The notes under the pieces: model-generated
What the model was told of the DNA's origin: nothing
What the model saw: the letters and a program-made list of their open reading frames with translations, nothing else
Database searches by the model: none
Assembly (NCBI GenBank): GCA_041658725.1
Contig: JBAZZQ010000006.1
Span: 26,367 to 90,366, forward strand
Direction of reading: 5' to 3'
DNA from: JBAZZQ01 sp041658725
Lineage (GTDB): Bacteria; Planctomycetota; Phycisphaerae; JAAYCJ01
Length of the DNA stretch: 64,000 nt
Part shown: one piece after another, positions 1-10,000 of the stretch
Position numbering within the stretch: position 1 is the first letter of the stretch
Layout: every line of letters starts with the position of its first letter
Made by a program: the position numbers and the translations under genes

Positions 1-786
1 GGGGTTATTTTCCAGGCGCTTCTGCGTAATCCGCTGGCAGAACCTTATGTCCTGGGTGTCTCCTCCGGAGCCGGGCTTGGAGCGGTGATTTCCATCCTTC
101 TGGGATTAGCGTTCGTCGGAATATGGACCATTCCTCTGATGGCCTTTGCCGGTGCCATCGTAACGATCATCACCGTTTATGCCCTGGCCCGGGAGGCCGA
201 CGGCAGTGTGCCGGTCCATACGTTGCTGCTCTCCGGCGTCATTATCGGAGCTGTGATGGGTAGTATTCTGCGGTTCATCATCTCGATCTCTTCCGCTGGG
301 GACCTTCACAATGAAACGTGGTGGTTGCTGGGCAGCCTGCAAATTTTTGACTGGAACCTCTTGCGCGCGGTGGCCGTTGTCGTCATTGCATGCCTTGCCG
401 TAACTCTGGCGTTCGCCCGTGATTTGAACGTCATGACTCTCGGTGAGGAGCCGGCTGTCCATCTGGGGCTTCCGGTGGAACGCACGAAAAAACTATTTTT
501 TATCATTGCCTCGTTCATGACGGGAGCCACCGTGGCTGCCTGTGGATTAATTGGTTTTGTGGGATTGATCGTTCCCCATTCCGTTCGGTTGGTCGTCGGT
601 CCGGATCATCGAAGGCTCATACCGGCCTCAGCGCTCGCCGGTGCGATCTTTATGGTCCTTGTCGACTGTCTGGCCAGAGTGGTCCTCTCACCGCGGGAGA
701 TTCCCATCGGCGTAATGACGGCATTTTTGGGCGGTCCATTTTTCCTTTATCTGCTGCGGCGAAGAAAACGCCGCTATTGGGGTTAA
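1..786 (+). CDS. FecCD/BtuC-family ABC transporter permease, 5' truncated
   Basis: Inner-membrane permease of a type II ABC importer for iron chelates or cobalamin. The frame is open from the first base of the window, so the N-terminus lies outside; about 261 residues are visible of a usual 320-350. The visible part begins inside the conserved LLRNPLAEP and LGVSSGAGLG segment and ends with the family's GFVGLIVPHSVR and REIPIGVMTAFLGGPFF blocks. Several hydrophobic segments alternate with short loops. The stop is 4 bases before the ATPase start, so the two form one operon; the substrate-binding protein must lie upstream. Cobalamin versus siderophore cannot be decided from this fragment. Confidence 0.93.
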   Translation, partial: GVIFQALLRNPLAEPYVLGVSSGAGLGAVISILLGLAFVGIWTIPLMAFAGAIVTIITVYALAREADGSVPVHTLLLSGVIIGAVMGSILRFIISISSAGDLHNETWWLLGSLQIFDWNLLRAVAVVVIACLAVTLAFARDLNVMTLGEEPAVHLGLPVERTKKLFFIIASFMTGATVAACGLIGFVGLIVPHSVRLVVGPDHRRLIPASALAGAIFMVLVDCLARVVLSPREIPIGVMTAFLGGPFFLYLLRRRKRRYWG

Positions 787-790
787 ACCT

Positions 791-1585
791 ATGCTGTACA
801 TTGAAAACATCCATGCCGGTTACGGCCCGAAAGAAGTCGTTCATGGAGTTACCGTCCAGGTCCGCGAAGGGCAATTCCTCGGTCTGATCGGTCCTAACGG
901 CTCTGGGAAAAGCACGCTTCTGCGGGTGGCCGGCGGTGTGCTGCCGTTTTCCCGGGGAAGCGTCACGCTCAATGGCGACGACATCCGAAAAATACCCAAA
1001 CGATCTCTTGCCCGGACCCTGGCGGTTTTGCCTCAGAATTTCAACGTGGATTTTCCCTTTACCGTGCGAGAAATCGTCGCCATGGGCCGGTTCCCCTATA
1101 TCGCGTTTCTGGGACGGGAAACCGCCCACGATTTACAGATCATCGCCCAGGCGATGGAGCTGGCGGACGTAACGGAACTCGCCGATCGTGTGATTACGGA
1201 ACTCAGCGGCGGCGAACGTCAACGCGCCTATATCGCCATGTGCCTAGCCCAGGAGCCCAGCATTCTCCTCCTGGACGAACCGACCAGCCACCTCGATATC
1301 ACCCACCAGATATCCATTCTCGACCTGATTCGCTCCCTAAATCGGCGGCAAGGATTGACCGTAATGGCCGTCTTTCACGACCTGAACCTGGCCGCCGAAT
1401 ATTGCGATAACTTGCTGGTCCTCAATCAGGGAAAAATGGACGCCGTCGGCCCTGCCCAGGACATTCTGACCGCCCCGCGAATTGCCAAGATATATCAAAC
1501 GACGGTTTATATAGAGAAAAATCACGTTTCCGGAAAACCTCACATCGTTGTGAGCGCCGGAACGAGTTCTTTTTGTAAGGAATAG
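791..1585 (+). CDS. ABC transporter ATP-binding protein (FepC/BtuD type)
   Basis: Cytoplasmic ATPase that powers the preceding FecCD-type permease. At 264 residues it has the usual family length. Visible motifs: Walker A GPNGSGKST at 34-42, Q-loop Gln82, signature LSGGE at 138-142, Walker B ILLLDEP ending at Asp162-Glu163, D-loop after it, and the switch His196 in VFHDLN. The start follows the permease stop by 4 bases, consistent with translational coupling. The C-terminal 40 residues follow the small extension common in siderophore/cobalamin ATPases. The ligand is not defined by sequence. Confidence 0.95.
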   Translation: MLYIENIHAGYGPKEVVHGVTVQVREGQFLGLIGPNGSGKSTLLRVAGGVLPFSRGSVTLNGDDIRKIPKRSLARTLAVLPQNFNVDFPFTVREIVAMGRFPYIAFLGRETAHDLQIIAQAMELADVTELADRVITELSGGERQRAYIAMCLAQEPSILLLDEPTSHLDITHQISILDLIRSLNRRQGLTVMAVFHDLNLAAEYCDNLLVLNQGKMDAVGPAQDILTAPRIAKIYQTTVYIEKNHVSGKPHIVVSAGTSSFCKE

Positions 1586-1597
1586 AGAAATTTACCC

Positions 1598-2356
<759 letters not shown>

Positions 2357-2566
2357 TACCCATCCCAGATTCGCTTTGCCGATACCACACAAATCGTCAT
2401 GCTGAACGAAGTGAAGCATCTCGCCCCATAGGCAGCAAGATGTTTCGCTGCGCTCCCAGACATTACTTTCCGGGTGGCGTGCAACGCCGTGAACTAACGC
2501 CTTTGAGTAAAAATCGTTCCTCCACACATCAATCAACCTTTTTGTTCCCACCGTCGAAACAATAAG

Positions 2567-2602
2567 ACTCATTCTAACATTCTCAAGAATGTTAGAATGA
2601 GT
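2567..2602. terminator. Perfect 17-bp inverted repeat, possible bidirectional terminator or protein site
   Basis: Arms 2567-2583 and 2586-2602 are exactly complementary with a 2-base centre. The arms are AT-rich (core ATTCTAACATTCT) and only four T follow. It sits about 210 bases after the pseudopilin stop. As RNA it would fold into a long hairpin; as DNA it could be a dimer-binding site. The short T run makes terminator function uncertain. Confidence 0.45.
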
Positions 2603-2742
2603 TTTAAGCTATCCAAACGCCATTTCAAGTGGATTTACGCAGCCGGAGATTTAAACATACGCGCCGGCTTGTGGGTTCTTGCAGCAGATACGCAGCGCAA
2701 AGAGATTTTTTTATATACATAGCCGTCAAGTTCACGGTGTCG

Positions 2743-2843
2743 TATTGGGCATCATTAAGACATGGCCACGTAAGAACGAGGCCATGCCACCCACGTTTCT
2801 TTTGAAAATCGCCGGCGTAGCCCGCTAGATGCTCGCAATGACC
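2743..2843. repeat. Dispersed repeat, GTGGCATGG/CATTGCGAG family, copy 1
   Basis: Read on the minus strand this copy gives CATTGCGAGCATCTAGC, then GGCGATTTTCAAAAGAAAC, then GGGTGGCATGG, in the same order and spacing as the copy starting at 10459. The two copies therefore belong to one repeat family and flank the ArsR-sulfur-RND operon in opposite orientations. Confidence 0.75.
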
Positions 2844-2890
2844 AAGTGGGGGTTTTCCATACACGTTCGTAAAAATTTGGAAAGGCATAC

Positions 2891-2918
2891 TTGATATATC
2901 GTTATTTATCGATATACT
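2891..2918 (+). promoter_or_regulatory. Promoter and overlapping operator of the ArsR operon
   Basis: A -35 box TTGATA (2891-2896) and a -10 box TATACT (2913-2918) are separated by 16 bases. A 7-bp inverted repeat TATATCG/CGATATA (2895-2901 and 2910-2916) lies inside the promoter, which is where ArsR-family repressors normally bind. Autoregulation is inferred from position. Confidence 0.65.
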
Positions 2919-2939
2919 GATATATTAGGAGGTAACGTT

Positions 2940-3254
2940 ATGGCTGGTAAATTGTCACTGCTTTCCATCGACGTATTGAATGGAGCGGCGGAGTGCCTGA
3001 AGGTGATGGCGCACCCGGTTCGGCTTCGGATTGTGGACGTGCTGATGCAGAAGGAGTTTCCGGTGCACGAAATCGCACGGTTGTGCGAGACCTCGCCGGA
3101 CCAGACGTGCGAGCACCTTCGGTTGATGAAGGGGCGCGGTCTTCTCACCAGTGAACGCCGGGGTAGGAGGGTTTATTATAAGATTGCTTCCTCGAATCTG
3201 CCGGGGCTTATTGAGTGTCTTCGGAAAAATTGCGGGGTTAAAAAAATAAGATAA
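2940..3254 (+). CDS. ArsR-family winged-helix regulator
   Basis: A 104-residue winged-helix repressor of the ArsR/SmtB fold; the start has a strong ribosome site AGGAGG. The core VMAHPVRLRIVDVL (22-35), the recognition helix around SPDQTCEHLRLMKGRGLL (52-69) and the wing ERRGRRVYYKI (72-82) are plain. Cysteines are at 19, 49, 57, 93 and 98. The classical ELCVCDL arsenic site is not present as such; Cys49 and Cys57 lie in or near the recognition helix and Cys93/98 in the last helix, a spacing that could suit a metal or a sulfane-sulfur sensor. It heads an operon with a sulfur oxidoreductase and an RND pump and probably represses it. Confidence 0.92.
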   Translation: MAGKLSLLSIDVLNGAAECLKVMAHPVRLRIVDVLMQKEFPVHEIARLCETSPDQTCEHLRLMKGRGLLTSERRGRRVYYKIASSNLPGLIECLRKNCGVKKIR

Positions 3255-3265
3255 GGAGTATACCT

Positions 3266-5740
3266 ATGGCGGAGATTAAGCGGATTGTAATCGTGGGCGG
3301 AGTGGCGGGTGGGGCCTCGGCGGCGGCAAGGGCGAGGAGATTGTCGGAAGAGGCGGAAATTGTTTTGTTTGAACGCGGGGAGTATATTTCCTTTGCTAAC
3401 TGCGGAATGCCCTATCATATCGGGGGAACGATTGTGGAGCGGGCACGGCTGCTCATACAGACCCCTGAGTCGATGGCGAAACGGTTTCGGATCGATGTTC
3501 GGACGCGAATGGAAGTGGTACGGATTGATCGTGGGCGGAAGGAAGTCGTAGCGAAGAATCTGGTGACGGGCGAGGAGCAGGTGGTTCCTTATGATGCGAT
3601 TGTTCTTAGTCCGGGGGCGGCTCCGGTGCGCCCGCCGATTCCGGGAATCGATTTTCCCCGGATTTTTACGCTTCGCAGCCTGTCGGACATGGATGCGATC
3701 AAGGGGGCGATTGAAAGACAGACTCCGGCAAAGGCCGTGATTGTCGGGGGCGGGTATATCGGGCTGGAGATGGCGGAGGCTCTTCGTCAGCGAAAAATCC
3801 AGGTGATGCTGATTGAGCTTACCGGTCAGGTCATGGGGATAATCGATCCGGAGATGGCCGTGCAACTTCACCAGCAATTGAAGTTACATGGGATCGATCT
3901 TCGCCTGGGGACTTCCGTAACGGCTTTTCGAGAGGAGGGAAATTCCCTTGGAGTGCAACTTAGCACCGGTGAAGTTGCGGCTTGCGATTTGGCCATTCTT
4001 GCCATTGGGGTAAAACCCGAAGTGGATCTCGCGCGTCAGGCCGGTCTGGCAATCGGTGAGCTGGGCGGGATCGTGGTCGATGAGCACATGCGCACAAGCG
4101 ATCCTGATATCTACGCGGTCGGCGATGCTGTCGAGGTCTCTCATTTTGTGGATAACCGATCTGTCCTCATTCCCTTGGCTGGCCCCGCCAATCGGCAAGG
4201 CCGGATTGCCGCGGATAATATCTTCGGACGCGATAGCGTTTATCGCAAAACCCAGGGGACAGCGATCTGCAAAGTCTTCGATCTGGCTGTCGGAATAACC
4301 GGACTGAGTGAAAAAGCGTTAAAGCAGAGCGGCGCGATATATGAAAAGATTTATGTCCATCCGGCCAGTCATGCCGGTTATTATCCGGGGGCCAGTCCGA
4401 TTACTTTAAAACTCTTGTTTGATCCCCGGAACGGAAAAATCCTGGGAGCTCAGGCGGTGGGTTCGGAGGGGATCGATAAACGCATTGATATCCTTTCCGT
4501 GGCCATGCGTGCCGGGTTGACGGTTCATGATCTGGGGGACTTGGAACTGTGCTACGCCCCGCCCTACGGCTCGGCCAAGGATCCGATCAACTATGCCGGA
4601 TTTGTCGCTTCAAATGTCATCCAGGGGGATGTCAAGCTTTGCCATGCGGAGGATATGGCTAACCCGCGGGAAGATCAATTCCTGCTCGATGTCCGAACTG
4701 CGACCGAGGTCAAGGCCGGGACCATCCCCGGCGCGATCAATATTCCCGTGGATGATTTACGCCGACGAATCGACGAATTGCCGAAGGGCAAGGAACTGCT
4801 GGTCTTCTGCCAAGTCGGGCTTCGGGGCTATATTGCCTGCCGAATGCTTAGCCAGCATGGATTAACCTGCCGGAACCTGACCGGCGGATATAAAACGTAT
4901 CAGAGTGTCACGGCGATTGGGCCAAGTACGCCAGCCCCCAAACGTGAGGACATGCGGGATGATTCCGGGTCAGGAGGTCAAATAATGGAAACAAATAACC
5001 AACCACCCAAAATCGTGCGGAATATCGACGCCACCGGACAGCAATGTCCCGGGCCGATCATGCAGTTAAAGAGTGAACTGGAAAAAATCCAGGTCGGCGA
5101 AGCGGTGTCCATTACCACTCGCGATCATGGTTTCGCCGCCGACATCGCCGGCTGGTGCCATAGCACCTGCAACCAGCTCCTGGAGGTTGTTCCATCGAAC
5201 GGCGGCTACCGGGCCACGGTGGTTAAGAAAGAAAAAGAGAGGTGTCAGGGGACTGTTTTACCCGGCGAGAAAAAAAGCACAACGATCGTCGTTTTCAGCA
5301 ATGATTTTGATCGGGCCATGGCAGCCTTTATCATTGCCAACGGAGCCGCCGCCATGGGAAGTGATGTTACGCTCTTTTTTACCTTCTGGGGATTGAATAT
5401 CCTGAGAAAAAATGAGACAATTCCGGTCAAGAAAACATTGATCGAAAGAATGTTCGGCTGGATGATGCCTCGCGGAGCGGAAAAGCTTGTCCTTTCCAAG
5501 ATGAATATGGGCGGAATGGGAACGATGATGATGAAGGGGATCATGAAAAAGAAAAATGCCGCCTCCTTATCGGAGCTGATCCGTAGTGCTCAAAAGCAAG
5601 GCGTTCGCATGGTGGCCTGCTCGATGTCGATGGATTTGATGGGCATCAAACACGAGGAATTGATCGACGGAATCGAGGAAGGCGGAGTGGCCATGTATTT
5701 GGATCGTGCTGAAGCGGGCAATGTAAATCTTTTTATATAG
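3266..5740 (+). CDS. CoA-disulfide reductase-like flavoprotein fused to rhodanese, TusA and DsrE2 domains
   Basis: An 824-residue cytoplasmic fusion. Residues 1-450 are a FAD/NAD(P)H disulfide reductase of the CoA-disulfide/persulfide reductase group: FAD site IVGGVAGGAS near 9-18, single redox Cys46 in SFANCGMPYHIGG, NAD site VGGGYIG near 160-166. Residues 455-550 are a rhodanese with active Cys515 in FCQVGLRG. Residues 583-655 are a TusA/SirA domain with Cys594 in QCPGP. Residues 672-824 are a DsrE2/DrsH-like domain with Cys785. The order suggests a persulfide relay: reduction or release by the flavoprotein, then passage over Cys515, Cys594 and Cys785. Similar fusions are known in other bacteria; exact substrate here is inferred. 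Ribosome site AAGGAG lies 8 bases upstream. Confidence 0.93.
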   Translation: MAEIKRIVIVGGVAGGASAAARARRLSEEAEIVLFERGEYISFANCGMPYHIGGTIVERARLLIQTPESMAKRFRIDVRTRMEVVRIDRGRKEVVAKNLVTGEEQVVPYDAIVLSPGAAPVRPPIPGIDFPRIFTLRSLSDMDAIKGAIERQTPAKAVIVGGGYIGLEMAEALRQRKIQVMLIELTGQVMGIIDPEMAVQLHQQLKLHGIDLRLGTSVTAFREEGNSLGVQLSTGEVAACDLAILAIGVKPEVDLARQAGLAIGELGGIVVDEHMRTSDPDIYAVGDAVEVSHFVDNRSVLIPLAGPANRQGRIAADNIFGRDSVYRKTQGTAICKVFDLAVGITGLSEKALKQSGAIYEKIYVHPASHAGYYPGASPITLKLLFDPRNGKILGAQAVGSEGIDKRIDILSVAMRAGLTVHDLGDLELCYAPPYGSAKDPINYAGFVASNVIQGDVKLCHAEDMANPREDQFLLDVRTATEVKAGTIPGAINIPVDDLRRRIDELPKGKELLVFCQVGLRGYIACRMLSQHGLTCRNLTGGYKTYQSVTAIGPSTPAPKREDMRDDSGSGGQIMETNNQPPKIVRNIDATGQQCPGPIMQLKSELEKIQVGEAVSITTRDHGFAADIAGWCHSTCNQLLEVVPSNGGYRATVVKKEKERCQGTVLPGEKKSTTIVVFSNDFDRAMAAFIIANGAAAMGSDVTLFFTFWGLNILRKNETIPVKKTLIERMFGWMMPRGAEKLVLSKMNMGGMGTMMMKGIMKKKNAASLSELIRSAQKQGVRMVACSMSMDLMGIKHEELIDGIEEGGVAMYLDRAEAGNVNLFI

Positions 5741-5752
5741 GGGATATCGCCA

Positions 5753-7009
5753 ATGGCACAAAATCAGGAATTACCACCCAAGCCCAGGTCGGAGTCTCAA
5801 CAGGTAAAGGGTATATCGGAAGAAGCCCCCAAAGGAAGTGGTCTTTTCCAATGGTTTGGGGGCCCGTGGAGAATTGTGCTGGAATCGATTGTTGCCATGC
5901 TGGCTGTGGTCTTGGTTTTGTTTTGGCTGGCGGGAACTTTTCATTCCAAAGTAAGTCCTGATGCAATAGAACGACCGGTACGGCCGATGGTCCCGGGCGG
6001 AACAGTGGTCGAGGCCAAAAGCTATTCCATCCCTCGATACGAATGGGCCATTGGGAGTATTCAGGCCGTCCATGAGACATCCCTGGGCGCGAAGATACTG
6101 GCCAAGGTGAAGGAAACGAACGTCAAAGCGGGTCAGCCGGTCAGGGAAGGCGAAGTCCTGATGCGGTTGGATGATGCGGATTTGAAGGCGAGGGTCGATC
6201 AAGCGACGGCGGCAATAGATGGGGCCAGGGCGGCCCAGAGCCAGGCGAAGGTGGATTATGATCGGATAATGAATCTGGCGAAGCAAAAGGCGGCGACGGA
6301 CTACGAATTGACCAGCACCCAGAGTCACTGGCAGGAGGCGAAGGCAAAACTAGCCCAGGCCGAGCATGCCCTGGATGAGGCCAAGACGGTCCTGACCTAT
6401 TCGGTGATTCGGGCCCCTTTCGACGGGCTGGTGATTGATAAAAAGGTGGAGGCGGGGGACACGGTTGTGCCGGGGCAAATTTTTCTGAAGCTGTATGATC
6501 CGAAGCGAATGCAACTGGTGGCAACAGTCCGAGAGTCCCTGGCCAGGAATTTGCAGGTCGGTCAGCCGTTGCAGGCGTATATCCCTGCCATGAGTAAGCT
6601 CTGCGCCGGCACGGTGGCGGAGATTGTGCCCCAGGCCCAGGCGGAAAGTAGGAGCTTCGACGTCAAGGTCGTCGGCCCGTGTGCCCCCGGGATTTATACC
6701 GGAATGTTCGGACGACTTTTAATCCCTCTGGGCGAAGAGCAGGTTATCCTGATTCCGCAAGCGGCCGTAGAAAACGTCGGGCAGCTCAAGCTGATAGAAG
6801 TAGTGGATGGAAACCATCTGGCTCGGCGAAGTATCCAGACAGGGCGAACGTTCGAGGATTACGTAGAGGCGCTCAGCGGATTAGCGGGAGGGGAAAATAT
6901 CTGGGTTCCCAGGAAAATCCCGGTATCCGAAAAGAAAACCTTTACTCCAACCTATCTGTGGGAAGGCCTGGAAGCGGGAATCGCTTGCCCGACTTCCCAA
7001 CCAAAATAA
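5753..7009 (+). CDS. RND efflux periplasmic adaptor (membrane fusion protein)
   Basis: A 418-residue adaptor that links an RND pump to an outer-membrane channel. One N-terminal membrane anchor (about 43-62, AMLAVVLVLFWLAG) follows a charged cytoplasmic tail. Next come the split barrel-sandwich (lipoyl-like) hybrid domain, with ETNVKAGQPVREGEVLMRLDDAD before the hairpin and VIRAPFDGLV after it, an alpha-helical hairpin rich in Ala and Gln (about 145-210), then the beta-barrel and membrane-proximal domains. It starts 12 bases after the oxidoreductase and ends 10 bases before the pump, so it belongs to this operon. No TolC-like gene is present nearby, so a shared outer-membrane channel must be encoded elsewhere. 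Confidence 0.92.
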   Translation: MAQNQELPPKPRSESQQVKGISEEAPKGSGLFQWFGGPWRIVLESIVAMLAVVLVLFWLAGTFHSKVSPDAIERPVRPMVPGGTVVEAKSYSIPRYEWAIGSIQAVHETSLGAKILAKVKETNVKAGQPVREGEVLMRLDDADLKARVDQATAAIDGARAAQSQAKVDYDRIMNLAKQKAATDYELTSTQSHWQEAKAKLAQAEHALDEAKTVLTYSVIRAPFDGLVIDKKVEAGDTVVPGQIFLKLYDPKRMQLVATVRESLARNLQVGQPLQAYIPAMSKLCAGTVAEIVPQAQAESRSFDVKVVGPCAPGIYTGMFGRLLIPLGEEQVILIPQAAVENVGQLKLIEVVDGNHLARRSIQTGRTFEDYVEALSGLAGGENIWVPRKIPVSEKKTFTPTYLWEGLEAGIACPTSQPK

Positions 7010-7019
7010 GAGGTACCCG

Positions 7020-10000
7020 ATGACACAAGAGAAACATGCGTTTACCCTGGCCATCGTCAATAAATTCCTGAATTCCAACTTGTCGATCATTCTCATCATT
7101 CTGTCTCTGGTGGCTGGCGGGGTAGCTTTGTGGATAACACCTCGTGAAGAAGACCCCCAGATCGTAGTCCCATTGGCGGATGTTTTTGTAAATTTCCCAG
7201 GCCATTCGGCTAAAGAAGTGGAGCAGTTGGTCGCTGTGCCGCTGGAAAAGCTCCTCTTTCAGATTGACGGGGTGGAACACGTTTACTCGATGTCCCGTGA
7301 GGGCCAGGCGGTGGTGACCGTTCGGTTTTACGTCGGTCAGGACCGCGAACGCAGCCTGATCAAATTATATAACAAGGTCTTCCAAAACACGGATGCTATT
7401 CCGCCGGGTGTAACGGGGTGGGTGATTAAACCGGTGGAGATCGACGATGTGCCGATTGTGTCCTTTACTCTGACCTCCAAAACGAACTCGGATTACCATT
7501 TGCGGCGGGTTGCTGAGGAGATATCGAACCGACTCGCGGTCATCCCGGAGATTTCCCGGCTTTCGATCGTGGGCGGACAGTCCAGGCAGGTCAAGGTGTA
7601 CCTCTCGCCGGATCGAATGGCGGCCTATTCCATCGATCCGGTGCAGATCGAGCAGGCGATCCAGGGGGCCAACGTTACCGTACAGGCGGGGAGTTTCGAC
7701 CATAACAACAAAAATATCCTTGTCGATGCGGGGCGGGCGTTCGTGTCTCCAGAGGAATTAAAAAATCTAGTGGTCGGGGTGCATGCCGGTCGCCCGGTGT
7801 TTTTAAAGGACGTTACCACGGTCGAAGATGGTCCATCGGAAACAATCCAATATGTGCGCCTTGGATGGGGGCCGGCGTGGAATCAGCCTCGAAAACCGGA
7901 ATCGCCTGGATCGCTGATCGGAGAAAAACTGAAAAAAGCGGATACGGTAAATGCTTACCCCGCTGTCACAATCGCGGTCGCCAAGAAAAAAGGGACCAAC
8001 GCGGTCTGGGTTTCCCAGGCGGCCATCGACGAGATGGGCAAGCTTACCCGCGAGGTGGTCCCGGACGATGTCCAGGTAGTGATCACCCGAAACGCGGGAT
8101 TGACGGCGGATGAAAAAGTAAATGACCTTGTGGATGCGCTGGCCGTGGCCATCGTGATCGTGGTCGCCCTGCTCGCGATTGCCCTGGGATTTCGGGAATC
8201 AATGATCGTTAGCGTGGCCGTGCCGATTGTGTTTGGGCTGACCCTGGCAGTCAACCTGCTTTCCGGGTACTCTATCAACCGCGTAACGCTGTTTGCGTTG
8301 ATTTTGTCGCTGGGGTTGCTCGTGGACGACCCGATCGTTGACGTGGAGAACATCCATCGGCATTTTTCGCTGCGGAAGCGATCATCGAAACGGATCGTGT
8401 TGGAAGCGGTCAATGAAGTCCGGCCACCCCTGATTACGGCTACCCTGGCGGTCATCATTTCCTTTTTACCCATGATGTTCATTACGGGGATGATGGGCCC
8501 CTACATGCGGCCGATGGCACTCAATGTTCCGATCACGATGCTGATGTCGATGTTGGTGTCATTTACGGTAACACCCTGGATGAGCTACCACGTCCTGCGG
8601 AAAATGTACCCGACAGAAGAAGGTGCGGCAGGTGGGATATTACAGCCGCTGGCGGATCCCATTATACAGGCAGGGGAAACCATTAAAGATTCGCCTTTGT
8701 ACCGGTTATTTAAACCGCTCATGGCTCCTTTGATGAGGTCGCGCCGGAACGCGTGGCTCTTCATGGGAGTCATCGCCCTGCTCATGGTGCTGTCGGTGTT
8801 GTTGATGGCGGTTCGGGCCGTGCCATTGAAGATGCTGCCCTCTGATAACAAAAACGAATTACAACTCGTGATGGATTTTGATGAAGGGACCACTCTGGAA
8901 CAAAACGACGCGTGTGTGCGGAAATTCGAGGACTTCTTGCGACAGGTTCCGGAAGTAACCGATTTTGCCTCTTACGTGGGGACGGCCAGCCCGATGGATT
9001 TTAACGGTATGGTCCGGCACTATTATCTTCGCCAGGGGCCGAATGTCTCGGATATCCGAATCAACCTGGTACCCAAAAAGAATCGAGTGATGCAATCCCA
9101 CGCGATTGCCCTTCGGTTGAGGCCGGGGCTGGAAAAAATCGCCCGGGAATGCGGCGTGGCCTTGAAAATCGTCGAAACCCCGCCGGGCCCGCCCGTCATC
9201 GAGACTCTGGCGGCGGAAGTAATGGGCCGACCGTCGGATACTTACGACGACTTGATAGGAGCGGCAAAAGTAGTCCGGGCCCGGATGGAAAAAGAGGCTG
9301 GGGTGGCGGATATCGACGACACTATTGAAGCCCCGCAGGAAAAGATCATGTTCGTGACGGATAAGGAAAAAGCCCAGCTTAACGGAATCACGACCGGACA
9401 AATTGCACGAACGATCCAGGAGGCACTGGAAGGCCGCGAGGCGGGTACGGTTCGGATTCCCAATGAACGCCAACCCCTGGTAATCCTGCTGCGATTGTCG
9501 CGGGAAATGCGAAGCTCACTCGACAGCCTCTCGCAGATTTATATCCGAAGCGGCACGAGCGGACGCATGGTTCCAATTCTGGAATTGGGCGTTTGGCAGA
9601 AGGGGATTCGGGACCAGACAATTTACCACAAGGACATGCGGGCGGTCGTGTATGTCTTTGCCGACACAGCCGGCCGGCCACCGGCGGATGTGGTCCTGGA
9701 TATTCAGGCCGACCGGGTCTTTGGACAAGACACTCAAGAATATTGGAAGGGTAAAAAACTAATTCGTCCCCAGCCAATCGCAAAGCCCGTCAATAATCGC
9801 ACATTCTTGAGCAATGGTGGAAACATTCCATGGTACTTGCCTGCCGACTATACCGTTCGGTTTTCCGGCGAGGGCGAGTGGCAAATTACCATCGACGTTT
9901 TTCGCGATATGGGTTTGGCCTACGTCGCCGCCCTCCTCGGTATTTATATTCTCCTGGTCAACCAGACCGGCTCCTTTGGTCTGCCGGGGGTGATCATGCT

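Larger units (their letters stand above)
2357..2939. other. Gene-free spacer with dispersed repeats and a perfect palindrome
   Basis: No credible coding frame. The segment holds a degenerate repeat near 2400-2470 (words such as GAAGTGAAGCATCTC), a perfect 17-bp inverted repeat at 2567-2602, a copy of the GTGGCATGG/CATTGCGAG repeat at about 2743-2843 in reverse orientation to the copy after 10457, and the promoter of the ArsR operon at 2891-2918. Confidence 0.7.
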
